From Methanosarcinales archaeon (GTDB lineage Archaea > Halobacteriota > Methanosarcinia > Methanosarcinales > Methanogasteraceae), in NCBI GenBank assembly GCA_030606635.1, contig JAUWGA010000129.1:1-5263 (forward strand): a stretch of 5,263 bases of DNA, read 5' to 3'. Below the pieces are notes generated by a model. That model saw only the letters and a list, made by a program, of their open reading frames with translations, was not told where the DNA came from and made no database searches. A program made the translations under genes and the position numbers. This document shows, piece by piece, positions 1-5,263 of this stretch; within the stretch, counting starts at the first letter, position 1, and every line of letters begins with the position of its first letter.

Positions 1-2
1 AT

Positions 3-356
3 ATCGATTCACTTAAAGATACTGACGTTATCATCGACTTTTATGGCGTTCATACAACAAGCCGCTCTTTCATGCAGCAATTTTTGTACAGACTGAAAAA
101 TAGCGATAGTTATATCACTTGTATCAATGAGTCAGAGAACATAAGAAAGATGGCTGATATAGTTAGTTCGCCTAAGAAAAAACCTATGATTGTGAATCCA
201 AACTTGGAGAATGTGCTAAATTTAGCTTATTTAGCTTCGAACACGTCCATCATCCACAACGCTGAAGAAGACGACCCTGCAAGTTTACAGAAAAGAGAGG
301 CTTCTTCCTCAATTCCACTTGGGGGTTCTGATATGCACTCTTTAGCATGGAGATAA
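3..356 (+). CDS. STAS-like domain (DUF4325-type) protein, 3' part only
   Basis: The reading frame is open from the left edge, so the start lies outside the window; about 117 residues are visible before TAA at 354-356. The early segment has a hydrophobic strand followed by a conserved-looking turn and helix: VIIDFYGVHTTSRSF, then MQQFLYRL. This resembles the DUF4325 STAS-like fold, in which a beta strand ending in D-F-x-G-V is followed by a Ser-Phe-containing helix. Proteins of that family are small, often sit beside histidine-kinase-like ATPases, and may act as anti-sigma-antagonist-like partners; that role is family knowledge and not shown here. The last 35 residues are polar and low in pattern. 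A downstream ATG at 72 exists but would cut through the domain. The DNA is about 35% G+C over the first 180 bases, unlike the neighbouring core genes, suggesting acquired DNA. The family call is moderate to weak because only a fragment is seen. Confidence 0.5.
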   Translation: MDSLKDTDVIIDFYGVHTTSRSFMQQFLYRLKNSDSYITCINESENIRKMADIVSSPKKKPMIVNPNLENVLNLAYLASNTSIIHNAEEDDPASLQKREASSSIPLGGSDMHSLAWR

Positions 357-750
357 GGGGATATTTTAGAAAACGTTAGGAATGGCCGAATCCAAGAAAA
401 AAATTAGCGGCATCTTTTCTTTCCAAAACCACTCATCCAATCCGTCCCGGCCTCGGGCATGCACTCACGATACCCCTCGAAGTCACCAAACCTCCCACTT
501 AAGTCCAATGCCTGAACATCGCGTTTTCACATTCGGTTTGGCTGTGATGACACTTCGTATATGAACCGTCGGCAACAAAACCGTGCATCATCGTAGCGAA
601 ACTTTTCGCGTTCCATGCAGGATAACCAGAACTTCTCTTACATAAATCCCCTCGCGAGTAGAGGACTGTCAACACCAGATGGCGTAACGCTCCAGAGGAT
701 GCGGGCTTACCCGGAAAAGGTTAAACCATCCGCGGTTCCAAGATAACATC
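357..750. other. 394-bp region without a convincing gene
   Basis: No plus-strand frame here reads like a protein; the only ATG frame of 60 codons (382-564) is rich in Ser, Pro, His and Arg and has no recognisable motif or ribosome site. On the minus strand two overlapping frames stay open for about 70 codons. One is open from 720 to its stop at 499-501. The other runs from ATG at 614-616 to its stop at 404-406, broken once by TGA at 527-529. Neither is recognised. A small inverted repeat (GCGAAA/TTTCGC, 596-609) and the palindrome CTCGCGAG (651-658) are present. The stretch could be a decayed gene or insertion remnant between the AT-rich left gene and purC; its last 40 bases should hold the purC promoter. 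Confidence 0.5.
713..726 (+). promoter_or_regulatory. possible BRE/TATA promoter element of purC
   Basis: A purine run followed by TTAAAC (GGAAAAGGTTAAAC) is centred about 25-37 bases before the purC ATG at 751. That is the spacing expected if transcription starts at or next to the start codon, as in leaderless archaeal mRNAs. No Shine-Dalgarno-like purine tract lies just upstream of the ATG, which fits a leaderless start. The TATA-like part is weak, so this is only a candidate. Confidence 0.25.
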
Positions 751-1497
751 ATGGTAACGACCACCAGAGCGCGGGCAGGCAAATCAAAAGACATCATCAA
801 AAAGGATGGAAAGACGTTCTTTGAGTTCACAGATCGCATAACCGCATTCGATGGGCTGAAGAAGGATGAATATCCTGAAAAAGGTGAGGTCTGCTGCAGA
901 TTGTCTGCGTACTGGTTCGAGATTCTGGAAAGAGAAGGGATACCGACGCACTTTCGCGCCTTTGTCCCGCCAAACGTCATGGAAGTCGAATATCTTGAGA
1001 TCATCCCGATCGAGGTGATCTGGCGCAATTTTGTTGCAGGATCGCTGCTGAAACGCTACGAAGGTGGAGAAACCCCGGGGGCCGGAATCGAGCCGAGATT
1101 GGGTGCAAGGATGCCCGGTGGAATCTGTGAGTTCACGACCAAGTTTGAGGCGGTCGATCGGTCGATCGATGAGCAGGAGATTCTGGATAACAGGTGGCTT
1201 ACACACGAGGAACTGGACATGATCCGGGAGTCCACACGACGGGTAAACGATATCATGAGTGCGCATCTCCTCGGAAAAGACATCATACTTGCGGACTTCA
1301 AGATCGAGTTCGGGAAGAACCTTGCAGGCGATATCCTGCTTGCCGATGAGGTTGGAACGCCGGATGGCTGCCGGTTCTGGGACGCGGGTTCGTATGAAGA
1401 GGGCAGGATCGAGAGTCTTGATAAGGATGTGTACCGGTACGAGAAAGGCGATCTTTCGGATGCTTACGCAAGGATTATGCAGAGAATCTGCGGATAA
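751..1497 (+). CDS. purC: Phosphoribosylaminoimidazole-succinocarboxamide synthase (SAICAR synthetase)
   Basis: Cytosolic enzyme of de novo purine synthesis. It joins CAIR and aspartate at the expense of ATP to give SAICAR. The 248-residue product has the family length and motifs: the N-terminal nucleotide-binding GKSKDI (residues 10-15) and TAFDG (31-35). The first SAICAR signature is at residues 84-98, with P-I-E and R-N-x(3)-G-S. The second signature, LADFKIEFG, is at 180-188, followed by DE and TPDGCRFWD at 199-211. In the first signature Trp91 sits just before Arg92, where family members usually carry a small aliphatic residue. An in-frame TAA at 685-687 and the absence of another good start codon upstream make ATG 751 the likely start; it leaves a normal short N-terminus before the GK motif. 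No ribosome site is visible, so translation may be leaderless. tsr3 follows within 10 bases, indicating co-transcription. Confidence 0.96.
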   Translation: MVTTTRARAGKSKDIIKKDGKTFFEFTDRITAFDGLKKDEYPEKGEVCCRLSAYWFEILEREGIPTHFRAFVPPNVMEVEYLEIIPIEVIWRNFVAGSLLKRYEGGETPGAGIEPRLGARMPGGICEFTTKFEAVDRSIDEQEILDNRWLTHEELDMIRESTRRVNDIMSAHLLGKDIILADFKIEFGKNLAGDILLADEVGTPDGCRFWDAGSYEEGRIESLDKDVYRYEKGDLSDAYARIMQRICG

Positions 1498-1506
1498 TGG
1501 GTGATC

Positions 1507-1995
1507 ATGCTCCCGCTGTACCTGTATCATGCAAACCAGTGCGATCCAAAGAAGTGCACGGGCAGAAAACTGCTCAAGTTCGGATTGGCGCAACGGAAGA
1601 AACCCTCGGAACTTCCGTATAGGTCGATATTGCTAAACCCGTTCTCAGAGCGGGCGCTTGCCCCCGACGATGCGTGCACAGGCATTTCTGCGCTGGATTG
1701 TTCATGGGCAGATGCGGAATTGGTTTTTGGAAAACTTCGCCGCATGAAACAGCGATCGCTTCCGTACCTGGTCGCTGCAAACCCTGTAAACTTTGGAAAG
1801 CCGTTTAAGCTAACGACTGTCGAGGCATTCGCTGCCGCCCTGTATATCCTCGGCGAAGATGAGCAGGCAGCCACGATACTCGGAAAGTTCAACTGGGGGC
1901 ACACGTTCTCGGAACTGAACTGTGAGCTATTGGAGGCGTATGCCCGTGCGAAGGACAGTTCAGAGGTCATAGCGATCCAGAGCGAGTATCTCTGA
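1507..1995 (+). CDS. tsr3: 16S rRNA aminocarboxypropyltransferase Tsr3 (DUF367 family)
   Basis: Tsr3 uses S-adenosylmethionine as donor of a 3-amino-3-carboxypropyl group, which it adds to a hypermodified pseudouridine derivative in small-subunit rRNA during late ribosome maturation. The 162-residue product shows the full set of family blocks: YHANQCDPKKCTG near the N-terminus (about 7-19), LDCSW (63-67), LPYLVAANPVNFGKP (85-99), a following helix VEAFAAALYILG, and FNWGHTFSELN (128-138). The length is typical of archaeal members, which lack the long acidic C-terminal tail of eukaryotic Tsr3. The start is uncertain between GTG at 1501 and ATG at 1507; ATG was chosen because the extra Met-Ile adds nothing conserved. 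The purC stop ends at 1497, so the two genes are almost certainly translated from one mRNA. Nothing in the sequence links rRNA modification with purine synthesis functionally; the pairing may simply be operonic convenience. Confidence 0.94.
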   Translation: MLPLYLYHANQCDPKKCTGRKLLKFGLAQRKKPSELPYRSILLNPFSERALAPDDACTGISALDCSWADAELVFGKLRRMKQRSLPYLVAANPVNFGKPFKLTTVEAFAAALYILGEDEQAATILGKFNWGHTFSELNCELLEAYARAKDSSEVIAIQSEYL

Positions 1996-2095
1996 AAGTT
2001 TTGGTCTTTGCGGGGTCGCGGGTAAAAACTCTGGTTTCTTGGTGCGGGCACAATCGGAATATTCAGTGAAAACGCTCTGATTTTGTGGCAATCAA

Positions 2096-2184
2096 ATTCG
2101 TGTAATTCGCGTCATTCGTTGCCATTCGTGATCTCTTGGTGCTGATTTTATCACGAATGGCGCGAATAAACGAATGGCACGAAT
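2096..2184. repeat. Large nested palindrome of ATTCG/CGAAT units between tsr3 and nadK
   Basis: The left arm carries ATTCG at 2096, 2105, 2114 and 2124 (spacing 9, 9, 10). The right arm carries CGAAT at 2154, 2163, 2171 and 2180 (spacing 9, 8, 9). The arms are nested around a 17-nt loop (2133-2149). The inner stem is a perfect 12-bp pair, GCCATTCGTGAT (2121-2132) with ATCACGAATGGC (2150-2161). Each outer ATTCG then pairs with its partner CGAAT, separated by 1-4 nt mismatches, giving an imperfect hairpin of about 89 nt. It lies 100 bases after the tsr3 stop and 105 before nadK. It contains no credible ORF. Its role could be terminator, RNA-processing site or dispersed REP/MITE-like element. 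A short T run follows at 2211-2215. Confidence 0.85.
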
Positions 2185-2279
2185 CGAGTAAATCGGCGGA
2201 AATCACTGGATTTTTAGACAGTGCCCTTGGTACGCAAGGAAACAAAAGACTAATGTAATCGCCCGCCGCAATACTTACC

Positions 2280-2285
2280 GAGGCG
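2280..2285 (+). promoter_or_regulatory. ribosome binding site of nadK
   Basis: GAGGCG ends four bases before the ATG at 2290, and its GAGG core lies six bases before it. This matches the archaeal anti-Shine-Dalgarno partner and supports ATG 2290 over later starts. It also implies a leadered transcript with its own promoter or readthrough from tsr3; no strong TATA box is visible in 2185-2279. Confidence 0.5.
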
Positions 2286-2289
2286 TTTT

Positions 2290-3132
2290 ATGAGCGATGT
2301 TACCGTAGCCGTAAAGCGGGTTGGAATCGTCTCCCGGTACGATGAACCCGACGCAATCAGACTGGCAGAACTCGTATCCCGCCATCTCGAATCGAAATCC
2401 GGAATCGAGGAGGTCGTATTCGAGCAGGATACCGCATCCGGGATCGGAACCCGGGGCAGAGGCGTTCCGATCGAGGAGCTGGATGCTGACCTGCTGATCG
2501 TCATCGGAGGCGACGGCACGATCCTGCGCACCATCCAGAAACTTGGGAGCCAGATACCGATTCTCGGAATCAATTTCGGCAGGGTCGGCTTCCTCGCTGA
2601 CGCCACGCCTGAAAATGCGCTTTCCATGATCGACGAAGTTCTTGCCGATCTTAAGGTCGAGGCGCGGATGCGGCTTACGATCCGCATCAACGGAGATACG
2701 CTCCCGCACGCAACCAACGAAGCCGTGATCGTCACGACGCGCCCTGCCAAGATGTTTGCGTTCCGGATTCTTGTGGACGGTCACGAACTCGACTGCCTGC
2801 GTGCGGATGGCATCGTCTTTGCGACGCCGACCGGCTCCACAGCTTATGCGATGAGCGCAGGAGGTCCGATCGTCGATCCGAAGGTGGGCGGCATCGTCAT
2901 CGTGCCGCTTGCGCCGTACAAGCTCTCATCGAGACCGTGGGTGGTCTCCGCTGGTAGCAGGATCACTGTTGAGCCGATACCCGCGTTTAAGGATGCTGCT
3001 ATCGTCCTCGATGGACATCACACACAGCCGGTGCGGGCTGGCGATCTCATTACTATCACGAGGGCAGAAGAGCCCGCGCTATTTGCGAAGACCGGATGGC
3101 GGTTTTATGAGAAGGTGCGGAGCAAGCTGTAA
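2290..3132 (+). CDS. nadK: NAD kinase (NAD+ to NADP+)
   Basis: ATP- or polyphosphate-dependent kinase that phosphorylates NAD to NADP in the cytosol, the only known route to NADP. The 280-residue product is of normal length and carries the diagnostic motifs in order: the catalytic GGDGT at 73-77, GINFGRVGFL at 93-102, NE at 143-144, and ADG followed by the glycine-rich TPTGSTAYAMSAGGPI at 179-194. The last part (from about 195) forms the usual C-terminal beta-rich region with PLAPYKLSSRP and DGHHTQPV. No key residue is missing. The start is backed by a GAGG ribosome site. The gene is about 60% G+C, typical of the core part of this window. It lies 294 bases after tsr3, separated from it by a large palindrome, so it is probably its own transcription unit. 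It converges on the Roco gene downstream. Confidence 0.96.
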   Translation: MSDVTVAVKRVGIVSRYDEPDAIRLAELVSRHLESKSGIEEVVFEQDTASGIGTRGRGVPIEELDADLLIVIGGDGTILRTIQKLGSQIPILGINFGRVGFLADATPENALSMIDEVLADLKVEARMRLTIRINGDTLPHATNEAVIVTTRPAKMFAFRILVDGHELDCLRADGIVFATPTGSTAYAMSAGGPIVDPKVGGIVIVPLAPYKLSSRPWVVSAGSRITVEPIPAFKDAAIVLDGHHTQPVRAGDLITITRAEEPALFAKTGWRFYEKVRSKL

Positions 3133-3209
3133 AGCCGCAGGGCAGATGCCGGATGCGCACAGGTTTTTGCTGGGATCGAATGTGATCAGGTATCAGGTGG
3201 AAACTCCCT

Positions 3210-3283
3210 GATCTGTGTCTATTTGTGTAATCTGTGGCTGATAAAAGTCTTTAGCCACAGATGAACGCGGATTACACTGATTC
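3210..3283. repeat. Imperfect palindrome of ATCTGTG units between converging nadK and Roco genes
   Basis: The inner stem ATCTGTGGCT (3230-3239) pairs perfectly with AGCCACAGAT (3253-3262) around a 13-nt loop. Outer pairs include GTGT (3215-3218) with ACAC (3274-3277) and ATC (3211-3213) with GAT (3279-3281), with a poorly paired middle. The left arm is built of ATCTGTG (3211), ATTTGTG (3221) and ATCTGTG (3230), again at 9-10 base spacing. It fills much of the 172-base gap between two converging stop codons, so it could act as a two-way terminator or mRNA 3'-end stabiliser. Similar CACAGAT-type elements are known to me as common dispersed repeats in several prokaryotes; copy number here cannot be seen. 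Confidence 0.8.
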
Positions 3284-3304
3284 GTTATTTCAATATCCTC
3301 TCGG

Positions 3305-5263
3305 TCAGAGCAGCAGTGCAGAAGCCACACCCATCAATTCGACTATCTTTGTAGCTGGATTGTAAAGCGCCGAAACATCCTTCACAGTCCTGCCAGCTTC
3401 TCTGGCTGTATTAATAGCGCTTTCAAACCTTGTTCTAATTTTTGATGGCTCAGGATTCTCCTTGTTGGCTTCCTTGATGGCAGCGCTTATGTCACCATTA
3501 ACAATGTTTTGATCGTTAGTTGGGAGATTGAGCTTAGCAATCCCTTCTTGAAACTCAAGGAGGTTTCTTCTAAGATCCTCCAGATCGTTTATTGATATGG
3601 ATTGGGTGTGTATGGTAGAATGATCCCCCTCCACAATGATTACATCCCTACCAGCAGTCATTTCAACTCTGTCAAGCCTTCGTCCCCTGCGCTCTTCTTC
3701 GGGTTCAACACCGTCGAGCAGTTGCTTGACCAAGTATCTTTTCATGAGCCCTTCTGGAATGAGGCTCTCTTCACCCATCTCTTCCAGGTTCAGCAGATGC
3801 CTGTAATCAACCACGATCTCCGGATGGTCTGGCAGAGGCACCTTCTCTTCAGGTTCGATTCCGGGGATGGTCTCGTGGATGTGATCGAAATTGGAACGGA
3901 TGACGCCAAGAAAGGTGCGCCGGGTCTGCTCTCTGCCGCTGACCCAGATAAATATCTTCTTATCCTCCCTGTCTGCCTTGACCAGTGCTTTATTCCTGCT
4001 GTCCTTGTCCTCCAGCACCACCCCGCTGCGCCAGTAGGTTTTTCCGCATATAGAGGGGTGCATACGCACGATGAATTGTGAGATGATGCTTCCTGGAAGC
4101 ACATCGTAATGGTACTGAAAAGTTAGTGCCTCATCCCACTCGCCGGTATATCGTTCTTCCTTGGGGAGCAGATCTGGAATCAGGAATCTTTGGTCGGGAA
4201 CGTCCTCGAAAGCAAAGCAGAGTTTGAACTTACGCATCATATCCGTGATAAAGAGGTGTTTATCGCGGGGATATTCGGAAGAGTCCAATACCTTGTTCAG
4301 CATTCCCCGTTCCAGAACGCCGCCCATCCGGAACAACTCATTGGAATTCAGAATCCTGTAAACGCCGTTTGTGACCCATTCCGGGTTTAGGATGTTGGTA
4401 TCTTCCAGTCTGGGATCATCCCGGAAATTAAGGACGATGCCCAGATCGTGGAGTAAGCCGATGAGGGTGCGCTGACTGAGACCGTCGGTTACGCCTTCAT
4501 TCTGACACATGCCCAGATACTCCTGATATGGGATATAGGGGATGGCGTCTCGATCCATATCCTCCAATCGAGTCTTGACAGCAGACCATGTGGTCAGCAG
4601 CGGATCGTGGATATGCTCAAGCGATCCGACCACCACTCTGATAGTATCTTTCAGTTCATCGATGCCCTTGCCTTTTTTGCAGGAGACCTCGACGATCTCC
4701 CTGATGCTCCGGTACTTCGCCATAAGCCCCCGCCTATCAATGTCAAGCGGCTGCTCGTCAATCTTGTTGCCGACGATGATGACAGGAGAGTCCCCGCCGA
4801 AGCTCTTGATGATCTTTAGCCAGTACTCGATCCGGTTCTCCTCATCTCCAAGCCGCGCGTCCAGAACGAGCAGATAGAGGCTACGTTTGGTCAGGAAGAA
4901 CTGGTGGGTGGCATGCATGATCTCCTGCCCGCCAAAGTCCCACACATTAAGCCTGATCTCCTGGTCATCGACCGTAACCTGCCACTCTTCGATCTCGATA
5001 CCCTCGGTCTTCTCTTCATGCAGGTCAAAATCATCTTTTAATAGACGTTTCACAAGCGAGGTCTTGCCAACACTCCCCTGCCCCACAAGCAGCATCTTTG
5101 CCTCGTTCAGGGGCTTCTTCTCACCTGCTTCGTGCTGCAGATAATAGTTGATGATGGTTGCGGGTTCGTCTTTTTTCGCTAAGATTTCAGGAGGGATCGG
5201 GAGCGGATTGTCTATCAGGTCAAGCGTTGTCAGGTTGGTCAGTTCAGTGATCTCAGGAGGGAG
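3305..5263 (-). CDS. Roco-family protein: LRR (partial) - Roc GTPase - COR - C-terminal helical module
   Basis: The frame stays open to the right edge, so the N-terminus is missing; 652 residues are visible and the first ATG inside (5093-5095) falls within the GTPase and is not the real start. Visible residues 1-30 are a leucine-rich repeat (LTNLTTLDLIDNPL, then IPPEI). Roc, a Ras-like GTPase, follows: P-loop GQGSVGKTS (61-69), switch-I TEGI (86-89), DFGGQE (109-114), NKID (166-169) and SCKKGKG (194-200). All G motifs are intact, so GTP binding is expected. Residues about 216-510 match a COR dimerisation region by position and by patterns such as ILNPEWVTNGVYRILN. Roco proteins are GTP-dependent dimeric switches. 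The last 113 residues (about 540-652) are not part of the minimal LRR-Roc-COR core: a beta motif VIIVEGDHSTIH, two or three charged helices and a hydrophobic end (VELMGVASALLL). No kinase domain is seen. The partner or output is unknown. The call is firm for Roc-COR, open for the tail. Confidence 0.93.
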   Translation of the reverse strand, partial: LPPEITELTNLTTLDLIDNPLPIPPEILAKKDEPATIINYYLQHEAGEKKPLNEAKMLLVGQGSVGKTSLVKRLLKDDFDLHEEKTEGIEIEEWQVTVDDQEIRLNVWDFGGQEIMHATHQFFLTKRSLYLLVLDARLGDEENRIEYWLKIIKSFGGDSPVIIVGNKIDEQPLDIDRRGLMAKYRSIREIVEVSCKKGKGIDELKDTIRVVVGSLEHIHDPLLTTWSAVKTRLEDMDRDAIPYIPYQEYLGMCQNEGVTDGLSQRTLIGLLHDLGIVLNFRDDPRLEDTNILNPEWVTNGVYRILNSNELFRMGGVLERGMLNKVLDSSEYPRDKHLFITDMMRKFKLCFAFEDVPDQRFLIPDLLPKEERYTGEWDEALTFQYHYDVLPGSIISQFIVRMHPSICGKTYWRSGVVLEDKDSRNKALVKADREDKKIFIWVSGREQTRRTFLGVIRSNFDHIHETIPGIEPEEKVPLPDHPEIVVDYRHLLNLEEMGEESLIPEGLMKRYLVKQLLDGVEPEEERRGRRLDRVEMTAGRDVIIVEGDHSTIHTQSISINDLEDLRRNLLEFQEGIAKLNLPTNDQNIVNGDISAAIKEANKENPEPSKIRTRFESAINTAREAGRTVKDVSALYNPATKIVELMGVASALLL

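Noticed and set aside
382..564. 60-codon plus-strand frame in the gap before purC
   Set aside because: No ribosome site, no motif, and a composition rich in Ser, His, Pro and Arg; most likely chance.
596..609. Short inverted repeat GCGAAA/TTTCGC considered as a terminator
   Set aside because: The loop of two bases is too small for a stable hairpin and no T run follows.
1152..1167. Tandem 8-base repeat GGTCGATC x2 within purC
   Set aside because: It encodes an ordinary Asp/Arg/Ser stretch of purC and is too short to imply a regulatory or mobile element.
784..1593. 269-codon open frame antisense to purC and the start of tsr3
   Set aside because: It is a shadow of purC: the plus frame has full SAICAR synthetase motifs, while the antisense translation shows no family pattern and crosses a gene junction.
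1527..2051. 174-codon open frame antisense to tsr3
   Set aside because: The plus strand encodes all Tsr3 blocks; the antisense product is Ser/Ala-rich with no recognisable motif.
2063..2245. 60-codon minus-strand frame across the first palindrome
   Set aside because: It runs through both arms of the hairpin, so its codons are dictated by the repeat; no protein signal.
2250..2784. Two antisense frames of about 166-169 codons over the first half of nadK
   Set aside because: Both overlap the NAD kinase catalytic motifs on the other strand and have composition typical of high-G+C shadow frames.
3602..4081. 159-codon plus-strand frame inside the Roco gene
   Set aside because: It is antisense to the COR and C-terminal regions, which carry the coherent protein; no independent support.
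1..5263. Search for CRISPR arrays, tRNA or rRNA genes
   Set aside because: No regularly spaced repeats of CRISPR length, no tRNA cloverleaf with a T-loop sequence, and no rRNA core sequence were recognised by eye.

Overview
The window looks like euryarchaeal chromosome, most likely from the Methanomicrobia or an ANME-type relative. The evidence is an archaeal-type purC, a Tsr3 (DUF367) rRNA-modification gene, an archaeal/bacterial-type NAD kinase, a Roco-family GTPase of the kind known from Methanosarcina-like genomes, and large palindromic repeats between genes. The lineage is an inference from gene content; no rRNA or tRNA gene is visible to fix it.

Layout, left to right. Bases 1-356 hold the 3' end of an AT-rich gene with a STAS-like domain; the first 180 bases are about 35% G+C by hand count, far below the core genes. 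Bases 357-750 carry no convincing gene and may be decayed sequence. Bases 751-1995 form a tight two-gene plus-strand unit, purC followed within a few bases by tsr3. Bases 1996-2289 contain a nested hairpin of about 89 nt made of repeated ATTCG/CGAAT units, then the leader of the NAD kinase gene at 2290-3132. A second imperfect palindrome, made of ATCTGTG units, lies at 3210-3283. It sits in the gap where nadK converges on a minus-strand Roco gene that runs off the right edge (3305-5263).

The three plus-strand genes are housekeeping: purine synthesis (SAICAR synthetase), small-subunit rRNA maturation (aminocarboxypropyl transfer) and NADP synthesis. The Roco protein is the accessory, signalling-type gene. 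It has an LRR tail end, a complete Roc GTPase with all G motifs, a COR region, and a C-terminal module with a different base composition: a short beta motif, then helices, then a hydrophobic end. Together with the two repeat elements, this C-terminal module is the most interesting part of the window.
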